Source: Paucibacter sp. B2R-40 (GTDB lineage: Bacteria; Pseudomonadota; Gammaproteobacteria; Burkholderiales; Burkholderiaceae_C). Taken from it: a stretch of DNA of 64,000 bases. The stretch spans positions 434,001 through 498,000 of the forward strand of contig NZ_JAJIRP010000001.1 of the NCBI RefSeq assembly GCF_025717555.1. The letters are read 5' to 3'. Of this stretch, positions 37,669-47,277 are shown in pieces; position 1 is the stretch's first letter, and each line of letters starts with the position of its first letter. Position numbers and translations under genes: made by a program. The notes below the pieces were generated by a model. That model did not search any database. It was not told where the DNA came from and worked only from the letters and a program-made list of their open reading frames with translations.

Positions 37669-38799
37669 ATGACGATGAAATCATCCAAGCGGGCGCCCTG
37701 GCGCAAATCGGCAGTGAGCCTGGCGGCCTGGCTGGCCCTGCTGACCGTGCCGTTCGGCGTGCAGGCGCAGGTATTCGGCAGCCTTGGCAACTTTGATGCC
37801 GTCAACGATACCGGCCACGAGGCTCATGGCTTTGAAATTGAAATTGAGGACTCTTCCTTCGACCGCAGCAAGATCTACAGCGTGTTCGGGCTGGACCGCG
37901 ACTTCGGCGTGCCGCCGACCTCGGTCGAACGCTACGGCGCCCCGACCATCATCGACCTGCCCGGCTTCGGCGTGCGCATCCGCTACCAGGCCAACTTCGC
38001 CAATGGCGCCTGGAGCGTGGGCACGCCGACCGGCCCCTATCCGCTGGCCGGCGACAGCTGCTGGGCGCTGGGCAACCCCTCGTATAACTCCGGCGCATTG
38101 ACCTGTGACCATTTCGGCATCGGCACCTACGGTTCGCCTGCCAAAGTCAATTACAACTGGTTGGTAGACCCTGGCAATAGCGGCACGCTGACGGCGCAGC
38201 AAGCATCCATCCCGGTGGTGAACTTCGCCTACGCAGGCGCGCCGGTGCCGGCGGGGCAAGCGCGGCCTGTGGTGGCCGAAATCGAGGCGCACAAGGCCGA
38301 GAACGAATTGTTCGGCACGCCGTTCTGGGTCAAGGTGTTTTCCAAGCATGTTGACCATAACGTCAAACTCGAAGATCTACTGAAGGGTCATGCCGATGTG
38401 CCCAAGGACGCCGAAATCGAGACCGAATTTGAGATCTTCCAAGCCGGCGACAACAATGGCAAAAAGCTGGCGAACCTCGCCCTCAACCCGGCCGATGCCG
38501 CGCTGGTGCTGCGTTATGAGTTCTACAAATACATCGGCGACCTGAGCGCGTCCGGCGAAGCGCTTTGCAGCGGTGGCGGTGGTGGTGGTGGCGGCGGCGG
38601 CGGTGGTGGCCACGGCGGTGGAGGTGGCGGCGCCGGTCCAGCCGATTGCGGCGGGCTGGGCGACTATGTTGGCGCGCAAATGGCGGCTTTCAACGCCGTG
38701 CAGCCGCCGCTGGCTGCTGCGGTGCCGGAACCCGGCAGCTTTGCGCTGTTGTTGGCCGGGCTGGCCTACTTCGGGCTGCGCTTGCGGCCGCGGGATTAG
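37669..38799 (+). CDS. PEP-CTERM protein with polyglycine linker
   Basis: The 376-residue exported protein has a signal peptide (about 1-33, SAVSLAAWLALLTVPFGVQA), then roughly 270 residues of unrecognised, mostly beta-rich sequence with a few cysteines. A glycine run of about 21 residues with one histidine follows near 302-322. The sorting signal VPEPGSFALLLAGLAYFGL and a basic tail RLRPRD end it. AAGGAG lies 7 bases before the ATG. The glycine run probably acts as a flexible spacer that lifts the domain off the surface. It is divergent from the NarX/NarL-type pair. Function is unknown. Confidence 0.82.
   Translation: MTMKSSKRAPWRKSAVSLAAWLALLTVPFGVQAQVFGSLGNFDAVNDTGHEAHGFEIEIEDSSFDRSKIYSVFGLDRDFGVPPTSVERYGAPTIIDLPGFGVRIRYQANFANGAWSVGTPTGPYPLAGDSCWALGNPSYNSGALTCDHFGIGTYGSPAKVNYNWLVDPGNSGTLTAQQASIPVVNFAYAGAPVPAGQARPVVAEIEAHKAENELFGTPFWVKVFSKHVDHNVKLEDLLKGHADVPKDAEIETEFEIFQAGDNNGKKLANLALNPADAALVLRYEFYKYIGDLSASGEALCSGGGGGGGGGGGGGHGGGGGGAGPADCGGLGDYVGAQMAAFNAVQPPLAAAVPEPGSFALLLAGLAYFGLRLRPRD
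38572..38631 (+). repeat. GGN codon repeat encoding polyglycine
   Basis: Twenty consecutive codons of mostly GGT and GGC, interrupted by a single CAC, encode the polyglycine linker of the PEP-CTERM protein. The mix of synonymous codons makes this an imperfect triplet repeat that could still change length in whole codons. Confidence 0.85.
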
Positions 38800-39329
38800 G
38801 CCATTCGCGCGCTCCAGCGCAGGTATGACGGGCATGGAGCGCTGAACCAAGGGCGTCCGGCAGAGCTGCAAAGCTCTGCCAGGCGTTGCAGTGTGGGCGG
38901 GCTCCTAGGAGGGTCAGACTTGGAAAATGATGGCTTAGCCACGCAACGACCGCTGCTTCGGCACGCTGCCTGGAGTTTGGCCAGACGGCCCGCCGAACCT
39001 GGAAGCCGGCTCAGCGCCCGGAGCCGCTGCTTGGCCGCCAGGCTGACTGCATGAAAATTTTCTATCAGGCCGGCTGGGCGCGAACCTCAGGCAGCGTAAT
39101 TTTCCCTTCTATCCTCTCCATCCAGGCTCAAATTTCTTGTTCCTGCAGTAGCCAAGAAGGAATTAGCTAGCCAGGATGGAGGGGATGAAAGCAAAAAACG
39201 GGCGAGTGGCCCAAGCCATGCGCAATCCCTGCCAAGAGTTCATTCCGAGTGGCAATACCGGGCACTTGGAAGCCGCGTCAAACCCAGTCTGGCCATGTCA
39301 CGATGACGAGTGCAAACGCACGAATCGCC
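38800..39329. other. 530-bp non-coding interval with hairpins and repeat copy A
   Basis: No credible gene was found here. It contains a perfect 9-bp hairpin at 38859-38880 (GGCAGAGCT, loop GCAA, AGCTCTGCC) about 60 bases after the PEP-CTERM stop, without a T-run. It also contains the extended inverted-repeat structure at 39113-39184. A 26-codon open frame near 39173 has no ribosome-binding site of note and was not called. Confidence 0.6.
39052..39184. repeat. interspersed inverted-repeat element, copy A
   Basis: CCTCTCCATCCAGGCT (39113-39128) pairs with AGCCAGGATGGAGGGG (39169-39184) at 14 of 16 positions. The enclosed bases extend the pairing with AATTTCTTG and CAAGAAGGAATT. To its left, GAAAATTTTCTATC and GCTGGGCGCG (39053-39082) match, in reverse orientation, the core of a second copy near 50880-50925. 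It is probably a REP- or MITE-like family; the exact ends are not defined. Confidence 0.4.
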
Positions 39330-40223
39330 TCACCCCAGCGGCGTCACCGTCACCTTCACTTGCAACTGCTGCGCCCCGCCGCCCAGCACGATGCCGCGCA
39401 TCGGCGTCACGTCGCTGAAGTCGCGGCCCCAACCCAAGGTGATGTGCTCGCCCTGCACCAGGCAGCGGTTGGTCGGGTCAAAGTCAATCCAGCCATGCAG
39501 CGGGCAAAACACCGACACCCAGGCATGCGAGGCATCGGCACCGACCAGGCGCGGCTGGCCGGGCTTGGGGTGGGTGAGGATGTAGCCGCTCAAATAGCGC
39601 GCCGGCAGGCCCAGGCTGCGCAGGCAGCCAATCATCAGTTGCGCAAAGTCTTGGCAGACGCCGCGGCGGCCGCTCAAGACCTGCTCCAGCGGCGTCGAGA
39701 TCTCGGTCGCCTCGGCGTCGAACTTGAAGTCGGCAAAGATGCGCTGGGTCAGGTCCAGCGCTGCCTCAAGCACCGGCCGGCCGGGGCGAAAGCTCGGGCG
39801 CGCATAGAGCTCCAGCGCCGCGCTCAGCTCGACATGCGGCGAGGCGTAGAGATAACGCGTTGCTTCCAGGGTGTCGGGTGACTGTGCGCGCTGCACCAGG
39901 TCACGCGCCAACTCCCAGGGCTTGGAGCCCTGCAGCTGGGCCATGCTGGGCCGCTTGCTCAAACTCACCAGCGACTCGGCATGCACGTTGAGTGTCTTAT
40001 GCGGCGCCATCAGGGTCAGGCGGCGTGTCGGGTTGCCGAAATAGTCGCGGCCCTCGCTGGCCTCATGTTCGCCGGGACGCACCAAGACCCGGTGCGATTC
40101 GGTCGCCTGCAGGGCAAAGCTGCGCGGCGTCAGATGCAGGTATTGCTGAGACAAGGTGACCGGGCTTTGATAGCTGTACTCGGTCTCATGCTCGACCCGG
40201 TAGCGGATGCTGGTGGCATTCAT
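39330..40223 (-). CDS. transglutaminase-like protein
   Basis: The 297-residue protein has an N-terminal beta domain (YRVEHETEYSYQSPVTLSQQ) typical of bacterial transglutaminase-like cysteine proteins. A catalytic core follows with Cys near 189 (RGVCQDFAQL), His near 233 (ASHAWVSVF) and Asp near 249 (WIDFDPTN), so the triad is intact. It may act as a peptidase or amide-transferring enzyme. Its ATG overlaps the stop of the ATP-grasp/alpha-E fusion gene by four bases. It is the last gene of the leftward operon that starts at 48747. Confidence 0.88.
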   Translation of the reverse strand: MNATSIRYRVEHETEYSYQSPVTLSQQYLHLTPRSFALQATESHRVLVRPGEHEASEGRDYFGNPTRRLTLMAPHKTLNVHAESLVSLSKRPSMAQLQGSKPWELARDLVQRAQSPDTLEATRYLYASPHVELSAALELYARPSFRPGRPVLEAALDLTQRIFADFKFDAEATEISTPLEQVLSGRRGVCQDFAQLMIGCLRSLGLPARYLSGYILTHPKPGQPRLVGADASHAWVSVFCPLHGWIDFDPTNRCLVQGEHITLGWGRDFSDVTPMRGIVLGGGAQQLQVKVTVTPLG

Positions 40224-42805
40224 CGCTGGGCCGCCTTCTCGCCGGTGTAGCTGAAGAATTGCACGCTGACCAGCTCGGACATCGATTCGGCGGCACGCCG
40301 TATGCGCAGCAGCAACTGCGTCAGACGCGCGTTGCCGGGATACAGCTCGGTGGCCGGCGCCAGCGCCAACAGCTGCTCGCGCACGGCCTGCATCTCAGTG
40401 CCACCAAAGCTGCTGCTGGTCGTGCAACTGCCGGCGGCCAGCGCAATCTTGTCCATACCCTTGGTGATGCCGTCGAGCTGGAACAGCACCGAGCGCGGGT
40501 TGCTGGCGTCCAGCAGCAGCAGGTCCAAGACCGGCAGCCACTCGGGCTGAGCGCGGTAGCGTGCGCGGTAGGTGACGATGCTGTCGGCCAGCTCCAGCAG
40601 CCAGTCCAGCTCGCCGTCGGCGTCCATGCTCAAAGCGCTTTGCAAGACCTGGCATTGGTACTGCAAGCGTTCCAGCCGCCGGCCCAGCGACAAAAAGCGC
40701 CAGCCCAGATCGCGGTTCATGCCGTCCAGCGCAAAGCCGGCCATCGTCATCGAGGCGGCGGCGGCCTCGTCGAGCAAGGTCATCGCGTCGGCTTGCGACA
40801 GACGCTTGGCCTCGGGCGGCGTTTGTTGCAGCATGCGATTGAGGGCGCGCCAGTTGTCTATCGATAGCCGCTCACGTAACTGGCTGGCGCTGCGGTAGAG
40901 CTGCTGCTGCTGGCGCGCCAGGCCGGGCACTTCGGGCGACACCACGGCCAGCAGCAAGGCCTGTTCGACCTGCGCGTCGCTCAGTGGCGGCAAACGCTCG
41001 GCGGCTTCCTTGTCTTTGGGCGGGTTCTTGCCGTCGAGCAGATGATGTTGCGCGCACAGCGCCTTGACGGTCGGCCACTCGGCGCCTTGAGAAGCGGGGC
41101 GCAGGTTGAACAAGAAGTTCAGGCTGACGCGCAACAGGCGTGCGATATTGTCGCAACGCTCGGCATTGCGGCCGAACCAGAACAGGTTCTCGGCTGCGCG
41201 GCTCGACACATGGGTGTCGTCGCGCACCAGATCGGCCGCCGTGGTGGTGCGCGAGAGCGGCCGGTGCACGTCTTGCAGTGGCAGCTCGCGCGCCTGCACC
41301 CAGGTGTCCTTGCTGCCGCCGCCGCGCTGCAGCGTGATCACGCGCACATCGGGCCCGGTGGCCACGCGCGTCAGGCCGCCGGGCATCACCACATAGCCGG
41401 TCGGCGTGGCACAGGCATAGACGCGCAAGCCCATTGCACTGGCGCCCAGGCCACCATGCGAGCCTGCACGTGAGCCATGACCTGGCTTGCTCAAATCGGC
41501 GCGCCAGACCGGCGCCTGCGACAGATGCACCAGTTCCTGCGCCACATAGTCGGCCGGATGAGCGCGCAGCTTGGCGATGAAGGCCGCCCGCTCGGCGCCC
41601 TTCAGGTCTTGGCCGAAGACGGTGAACTGGCGGCTTTGCGGGAAGCTGGGCTTGATCACCAGCCGGTCCAGCTTGGCGATCACCTGGGCCAAGGCGGCCG
41701 GTTCGCCGCACCACCAGGTCGCGACAGATGGCATCTTCAGCGGCGCACCCAGCACGCGCTGCGACAGCGCCGGCAAAAAGCCCAGCAAGGCACCCGACTC
41801 CAGCAGATTGGAGCCCAGGCTGTTGGCGATCAAGACATTGCCCAGCCTGGCGGCTTCAATCAGGCCAGGGATGCCGAGGCTGGAATCGGCGCGTAGCTCC
41901 AGCGGATCGCAATAGTCATCGTCGACCCGGCGCATGATCACATGCACCCGCTTCATGCCGGACAAGGTCTTGTGCCAGACCATGCCATTGCGCACGGTCA
42001 AGTCCGAGCCTTCCACCAGCGGCAAGCCCAGGTGGCGCGCCATATAGGCTTGTTCGTAATAGGTCTCGTTGTAAGGGCCGGGTGTCAGCAAGACGATCAG
42101 CGGCGGCTCGCCGGCGCGCAGCGGCGTGCTGCCGCTGTTGGCGCATTGGTGGCCCCAGTAGCTGAGGCTGTCGCGCATTTTGTCGAAGAAGCCGGTCAGG
42201 GGACGCACATTCAGGTCGCGCATCAGATCGGGGAAGGTGCGGCCAATCACCGCGCGGTTTTCCAGCGCATAACCGCTGCCGGACGGTGCTTGTGTGCGGT
42301 CGGCCACCACCCACCAGCGGCCGCTGGGCGCGCGCGCCAGGTCCACCGCATAGAAGTGCAGGGCAATGCCGTCGCGGTGGCGCATGCCATGGCAGGGGCG
42401 CAAGAAGCCGGCATGACCGTGGATCAAGGCCGGCGGCAACTGGCCCTGCTGCAAGAGCAGTTGCGGGCCGTAGACGTCCAGCAAGATCTGATTCAAGAGC
42501 GTGGCGCGCTGCGTCACGGCGGCCTCGATCTCGGCCCACTCGTTGTGCGGCAAGATCAGCGGCAGCACGTTCAAGTCCCAGGGCCGGCCGGCGCCACGCG
42601 TGTCGGCGTAGACGTTGTAGGTGACGCCGTTTTCGCGCACCTGGCGCTGCACCGCCTCGTCGCGCTCGCGCATCACGCCCGGTGCTTCGCGCGCCAGCGC
42701 CGTCAGCAGCGCGCGCCAATGCGGGCGGGGCTGACCGTCGGCGCCCAGCATTTCGTCAAAGCGGTCGGTGGCGGCCGGGTAGCCGGCAAGGAGTCGAGAG
42801 GGCAC
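40220..42805 (-). CDS. fused circularly permuted ATP-grasp and alpha-E protein
   Basis: The 861-residue protein joins two families that are separate genes a few kilobases upstream. Residues 1 to about 500 are a circularly permuted type 2 ATP-grasp domain (DUF404/DUF407), with RHLGLPLVEGSDLTVRNGMV and GIPGLIEAARLGNVLIANSL. Residues from about 540 to 855 are an alpha-E domain (DUF403), starting SSRAAENLFWFGRNAERCDN. The loop that reads KEVHGAGGYGMLVGP in the stand-alone paralogue is KPSFPQSRQFTVFG here, so nucleotide or substrate handling may differ. The start is GTG. A peptide- or amide-bond-forming role is inferred from the fold. Confidence 0.88.
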   Translation of the reverse strand: MPSRLLAGYPAATDRFDEMLGADGQPRPHWRALLTALAREAPGVMRERDEAVQRQVRENGVTYNVYADTRGAGRPWDLNVLPLILPHNEWAEIEAAVTQRATLLNQILLDVYGPQLLLQQGQLPPALIHGHAGFLRPCHGMRHRDGIALHFYAVDLARAPSGRWWVVADRTQAPSGSGYALENRAVIGRTFPDLMRDLNVRPLTGFFDKMRDSLSYWGHQCANSGSTPLRAGEPPLIVLLTPGPYNETYYEQAYMARHLGLPLVEGSDLTVRNGMVWHKTLSGMKRVHVIMRRVDDDYCDPLELRADSSLGIPGLIEAARLGNVLIANSLGSNLLESGALLGFLPALSQRVLGAPLKMPSVATWWCGEPAALAQVIAKLDRLVIKPSFPQSRQFTVFGQDLKGAERAAFIAKLRAHPADYVAQELVHLSQAPVWRADLSKPGHGSRAGSHGGLGASAMGLRVYACATPTGYVVMPGGLTRVATGPDVRVITLQRGGGSKDTWVQARELPLQDVHRPLSRTTTAADLVRDDTHVSSRAAENLFWFGRNAERCDNIARLLRVSLNFLFNLRPASQGAEWPTVKALCAQHHLLDGKNPPKDKEAAERLPPLSDAQVEQALLLAVVSPEVPGLARQQQQLYRSASQLRERLSIDNWRALNRMLQQTPPEAKRLSQADAMTLLDEAAAASMTMAGFALDGMNRDLGWRFLSLGRRLERLQYQCQVLQSALSMDADGELDWLLELADSIVTYRARYRAQPEWLPVLDLLLLDASNPRSVLFQLDGITKGMDKIALAAGSCTTSSSFGGTEMQAVREQLLALAPATELYPGNARLTQLLLRIRRAAESMSELVSVQFFSYTGEKAAQR

Positions 42806-42873
42806 GGTGTGGCGAGCAGGTTCGCGAGGGGACTAGAGGGCCGTGATTATCTCTGCACGCGTGGCCACCACGT

Positions 42874-45800
42874 TCACAGCGGCTGCCAGCGCAGATCCAG
42901 CGTCAGCGGAAAGCTCGGGTTGAGCGGCTCCTTGAACACCGTCATCGGCCCCGGCGTGTGGCCATGTGGCCAGAAGCGCGCGAAGCGCCTCGCCTCGGCC
43001 GCATTGGCGTTGACGGGCGAATGCTCCTCGCTGCGCCCGCCCGGATGGACGACGTGATAGGTGCAGCCACCGATCGCGCGGCCACTCCAGGTGTCGACCA
43101 GATCAAAGGTCAGCGGCGCTTGCACGCCAATCGTCGGGTGCAAGGCCGACCAGGGGCTCCAGGCGCGGAAGCGCACCGCCGCCACATATTCGCCAGGGAT
43201 GCCGGTCGGATGCAGCGGCAGCATGCGGCCATTGCAGGCGATCACGTGGCGCCCATCGGTCAGGCCACGCACCAAGAGCTGCATGCGCTCGACCGAGGAG
43301 TCGACATAACGCGCCGTGCCACCGGCGGCCATTTCCTCACCCAAGACATTCCAGGGCTCGATCGCCTGCCTCAGCTCCAGCTCCACGCCCTCATAGACGA
43401 CGGTGCCGAAGCGCGGGAAGCGGAACTCGATGAAAGGGTCGAACCAATGGTCCTCAAAGGCATAGCCGGCCGCACGCAGGTCGCGCGCCACATCGCGGAT
43501 ATCTTGCGCCACAAAATGCGGCAACATCCAGCGGTCATGCAGTGCCGTGCCCCAGTGCACCAGCTTGGCCTGGTAAGGCTGCTGCCAGAAGCGCGCCACC
43601 AGCGCGCGCAGCAAGAGCATTTGCAGCAAGCTCATGCGCTCATGCGGCGGCATCTCGAAGGCGCGGAACTCGACCAGGCCCAGGCGCCCGGTCGGGCCGT
43701 CGGGCGAGTAGAGCTTGTCGATCGAGAACTCCGAGCGATGCGTGTTGCCGGTCAGGTCGACCAACAGGTTACGCAAGAGGCGGTCAACCATCCAGGGCTT
43801 GTCGCCCGGCATCATGCCCGGCAAGACCCGGTCCATCTGCTGGAAGGCGATCGCCAGCTCATACAGATTGTCGTCACGCGCTTCGTCCACGCGCGGCGCC
43901 TGGCTGGTCGGGCCGATGAAGGTGCCCGAGAACAGATAGGACAGGGCCGGGTGGTTCTGCCAATAAGTGATCAGGCTTTTGAGCAGATCGGGGCGGCGCA
44001 GCATCGGGCTGTCTTCGGCGGTAGCGCCGCCCAAGGTCGCATGGTTGCCTCCGCCGGTGCCGGTGTGGCGGCCGTCGACCATGAACTTCTCGGTGCCCAG
44101 GCGGCTCAGCCGCGCCTCTTCATAGAGCGTGCCCATGGTGTAGACCAGCTCGTTCCAGCTTGCCGACGGATGCACATTGACCTCGATCACGCCGGGGTCC
44201 GGCGTCACGCTGAGTAGCTTGATGCGGGGGTCGCGTGGCGGGCCATAGCCTTCGATCCACAGCTTGAGCTGCAGCTTGGCGGCACTGGCTTCAACGATCT
44301 GCACCAGGGCCAGATAGTCTTCGATGCGTTTGATCGGCGGCATGAAGACATGCAGGCGCCCATCCCGGACTTGCACGCACAGGGCAGTGTGAATGACGTC
44401 GCGTGGTGCCGGCGTGGCGTTGTGCTGGCCGGCCAAAGGAGGCGGCGTTGCCTCGGATTCGGCACTGGTCGAGCGACCCAGGGTGGCACGCGCCAGCCGT
44501 TTGGCCGCCGCCAGCGCGGCGCGTGGGCCCCGCTGAGTTTCGCGGTCAGCATGGGTCAATTTGACGTCCAGCGTCGCCTTGGCTTCCAGCAGCGCGCTGC
44601 GTTCGGCAAAGGGGTCGAGATCGAATTCGGCTTCTTGCTCTTCCGGCAAGACCCAGGGCAGCGAGTTCAGCGGCAGTCGCAGGCCTAAGGGGGAGTCGCC
44701 GTCGATCAGGTACAGATGCTCGCGCTTGAGCGGCCAGGCCGAGCTGCGCCAGCTGCTGCTCAGGCTCACGCCGGGCTCAAACGGTGTCGGCGCCAGTGGC
44801 AGCACATAGCCCACGACTTCGCCCAGGCCCTTGTCCAGCAAGCGGGCCAGACGGCGGCGCTGCTCGGAGTCGCTCAGATCAGCGAACAGCGGGTTCAAAT
44901 TGCTCGGCAGGCCCTCTTCGATCTGCGCCTGCTGGCGCACGTCTTCATAGGCGGGAATGGCGCTGGCGGCGGGCAGATGCAGACCCTCCAGCAGCGCGGC
45001 CATAAAGCGTTCGGCTTCGGCCTTGCCATAGCCGTCGTTGCTGCCTTCTGCCGAGAACAGCGAGGCGTCGCGCCACATCGGCTGGCCGTCGACCCGCCAA
45101 TAGATATTCAGCGCCCAGCGCGGCAGCGGCTCGCCCGGGTACCACTTGCCCTGGCCGTAATGCAGCATGCCGCCGGGGGCGAAATGTTTCTTGAGCCGCA
45201 GCATCAGCTGGCCGGCCAGCTCGCGTTTGTGCTCGCCATGCGCCTCGGTATTCCATTGCGCGCCGTCCATATCGTCGATGGACACAAAGGTCGGCTCGCC
45301 GCCTTGCGTGAGGCGCACATCATTGCGCTTGAGGTCGGCGTCGACCTGCTGGCCCAGGCGGTCTATGGCCTGCCAGTCGGCATCGGAATAGGGCTTGGTG
45401 ACGCGCGGATCTTCATGGATGCGGGTCACCGTCATCTCATGCACGAAAGTGACTTCGGCCTTGTCGGTGAAGCCGCTGACCGGAGCAGCCGACGAGGGCA
45501 GGGCGGTGCAGGCGAGCGGGATATGGCCTTCGCTGGCCAGCATGCCCGAAGTCGGGTCGAGGCCAATCCAGCCGGCGCCGGGGATGTAGACCTCGGTCCA
45601 GGCATGCAGATCGGTGAAGTCGACCGCCGTGCCGCTGGGGCCGTCGAGCGAGGCTTGATCGGGCTTGAGCTGGATCAGATAGCCGGACACAAAACGCGCG
45701 GCCAGGCCCAGCGAGCGCAGGATCTGCACCAGCAGCCAGGCGCTGTCTCGGCAGGAGCCCGAGGCTTTTTGCAGCGTCTCCTCGGGCGTTTGAATGCCCG

Positions 45801-46302
45801 GTTCCATGCGCAGCAAATAGCCGATGCGGACCTGCACGCGCTGATTCAGATAGACCAGAAAGTCATTCGTCGGCAGCGACGTGCTGAGCATCTCCGTGCG
45901 TACCGCCTCTATCCATTCCTTCAGCATCGGGCCGGGCGGGTCGACCTGCAGATAGGGCCCCAACTCCGCCGCCAGTTGGGCGGGGTAGGCAAAGGGGAAG
46001 CGTTCGGCGTACTTTTCGACGAAGAAGTCAAACGGGTTGATCACCGTCATATCGGCGACCAGATCGACGGTGAAGCTGAGCTCTTCGGCCTTCTCGGGGA
46101 ACACAAAGCGGCCGATGTAATTGCCGTAGGGGTCTTGCTGCCAATTGATGAAATGCTCGGCCGGCTCGACGGTGAGCGAGTAGGAAAGGATGGGCGTGCG
46201 CGCATGCGGCGCTGGCCGCAGCCGCACCTCATGCGGTGACAGTGTCACAGCGCGGTCGTAGCGGTAGCTCGTTCGGTGATGCAGTGCGACGCGGATGGCC
46301 AT
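42874..46302 (-). CDS. giant transglutaminase-DUF2126 protein
   Basis: The 1142-residue protein has a transglutaminase-like N-terminal third: beta domain from residue 1 (RVALHHRTSYRYDRAVTLSP), Cys near 182 (GSCRDSAWLLVQ), His near 231 (DLHAWTEVYI) and Asp near 247 (IGLDPTSG). From about 350 to the end it is DUF2126, a large domain of unknown activity with GGEPTFVSIDDMDGAQWN, HTGTGGGNHATLGG and SVERMQLLVRGLTDGRHVIA. Proteins of this fusion type regularly accompany ATP-grasp/alpha-E genes. It sits in the middle of the operon, 14 bases after the alpha-E gene and 68 bases before the fusion gene. Confidence 0.9.
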   Translation of the reverse strand: MAIRVALHHRTSYRYDRAVTLSPHEVRLRPAPHARTPILSYSLTVEPAEHFINWQQDPYGNYIGRFVFPEKAEELSFTVDLVADMTVINPFDFFVEKYAERFPFAYPAQLAAELGPYLQVDPPGPMLKEWIEAVRTEMLSTSLPTNDFLVYLNQRVQVRIGYLLRMEPGIQTPEETLQKASGSCRDSAWLLVQILRSLGLAARFVSGYLIQLKPDQASLDGPSGTAVDFTDLHAWTEVYIPGAGWIGLDPTSGMLASEGHIPLACTALPSSAAPVSGFTDKAEVTFVHEMTVTRIHEDPRVTKPYSDADWQAIDRLGQQVDADLKRNDVRLTQGGEPTFVSIDDMDGAQWNTEAHGEHKRELAGQLMLRLKKHFAPGGMLHYGQGKWYPGEPLPRWALNIYWRVDGQPMWRDASLFSAEGSNDGYGKAEAERFMAALLEGLHLPAASAIPAYEDVRQQAQIEEGLPSNLNPLFADLSDSEQRRRLARLLDKGLGEVVGYVLPLAPTPFEPGVSLSSSWRSSAWPLKREHLYLIDGDSPLGLRLPLNSLPWVLPEEQEAEFDLDPFAERSALLEAKATLDVKLTHADRETQRGPRAALAAAKRLARATLGRSTSAESEATPPPLAGQHNATPAPRDVIHTALCVQVRDGRLHVFMPPIKRIEDYLALVQIVEASAAKLQLKLWIEGYGPPRDPRIKLLSVTPDPGVIEVNVHPSASWNELVYTMGTLYEEARLSRLGTEKFMVDGRHTGTGGGNHATLGGATAEDSPMLRRPDLLKSLITYWQNHPALSYLFSGTFIGPTSQAPRVDEARDDNLYELAIAFQQMDRVLPGMMPGDKPWMVDRLLRNLLVDLTGNTHRSEFSIDKLYSPDGPTGRLGLVEFRAFEMPPHERMSLLQMLLLRALVARFWQQPYQAKLVHWGTALHDRWMLPHFVAQDIRDVARDLRAAGYAFEDHWFDPFIEFRFPRFGTVVYEGVELELRQAIEPWNVLGEEMAAGGTARYVDSSVERMQLLVRGLTDGRHVIACNGRMLPLHPTGIPGEYVAAVRFRAWSPWSALHPTIGVQAPLTFDLVDTWSGRAIGGCTYHVVHPGGRSEEHSPVNANAAEARRFARFWPHGHTPGPMTVFKEPLNPSFPLTLDLRWQPL

Positions 46303-46316
46303 GTGTGCCTAATTAG

Positions 46317-47264
46317 TTAAACCGACGGATTCAAGAAGTCGCGGCTGATACCCACCCCGAGCTTGCCGACGCGATCCAGAAACTGGCTCAGGAAAACATG
46401 CAAGCCAGGTTGCAGGATTTCATCGATGCTGGCGAACTCCAGGTCGGCATGGATACGGCCGGCCAAGCGCAGCGTCTCGCCCGACTGGTTGTTGGCGACC
46501 CGCTTCAAGTTGCTGAGCAGGCGCGCCATGCAATGCGCCAGCGAGCGCGGCATATCGGGCCGCAGAATCAGCAGCTCGGCCACCTTGTCCGGCGTGATCA
46601 CATTGCTGTAGACCTTGCGGTAGACCTCAAACGCCGACACCGAGCGCAGCACGGCTGACCAATGGTAGAAGTCGCGCGCCCCAGGGCCGGACGGCTCGGC
46701 CGCCGCTTCGAGTGCGTGGAACTTCACGTCCAGCAGCCGTGCGGTGTTGTCGGCCCGCTCCAGGAAGGAGCCGATGCGCAGGAAGTTGAAGGCCTCGTCC
46801 TGCAGCATGGTGCCCACCGTCACGCCGCGCGACAGATGCGAGCGGAACTTGACCCATTCGCACAGAGCGGCCGGGTCTTGGCTCAGCAAGCCGTCGGCAA
46901 TCATCCGTTTGAACTCCAGCCAGGTCTGGTTGGTGGTTTCCCAGACTTCGGTGGTCAACGTGCCGCGCACCGCGCGGGCGTTCTCGCGCGCTTCGCGCAG
47001 GCAGCTCAGGATGGACGAGGGGTTGCGTTCGTCGCTGACCATGAAATGCTTGACGCGTTCACTGTCGATTTCGCCCCAGCGGGCTTGATAAGGCCCGGTC
47101 AACTCGGAGATCGACAGCAGGCTGCGCCAGCCCTGCTCGGCGGCCTCGGCCGACTGCGGCAGCAGCGAGGTCTGGTAGTTGACGTCCAGCATGCGGGCGG
47201 TGTTTTCGGCCCGTTCCATATAACGGGAGAGCCAAAACAGGTGGTCTGCGGTTCTTGAGAGCAT
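46317..47264 (-). CDS. alpha-E domain protein
   Basis: The 315-residue all-helical protein is of the alpha-E (DUF403) family, starting MLSRTADHLFWLSRYMERAE with later RADNTARLLDVKFHAL and PRSLAHCMARLLSNL. It has no known catalytic motif; the family always appears next to, or fused with, circularly permuted ATP-grasp proteins, and is thought to assist them. It is 13 bases downstream of its ATP-grasp partner and 14 bases upstream of the transglutaminase-DUF2126 gene. Confidence 0.9.
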   Translation of the reverse strand: MLSRTADHLFWLSRYMERAENTARMLDVNYQTSLLPQSAEAAEQGWRSLLSISELTGPYQARWGEIDSERVKHFMVSDERNPSSILSCLREARENARAVRGTLTTEVWETTNQTWLEFKRMIADGLLSQDPAALCEWVKFRSHLSRGVTVGTMLQDEAFNFLRIGSFLERADNTARLLDVKFHALEAAAEPSGPGARDFYHWSAVLRSVSAFEVYRKVYSNVITPDKVAELLILRPDMPRSLAHCMARLLSNLKRVANNQSGETLRLAGRIHADLEFASIDEILQPGLHVFLSQFLDRVGKLGVGISRDFLNPSV

Positions 47265-47277
47265 TGTTCTTATTCCT

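Noticed and set aside
44716-46239. 507-codon plus-strand open frame opposite the transglutaminase-DUF2126 gene
   Set aside because: Shadow of a well-conserved gene; no ribosome-binding site or recognisable domain.
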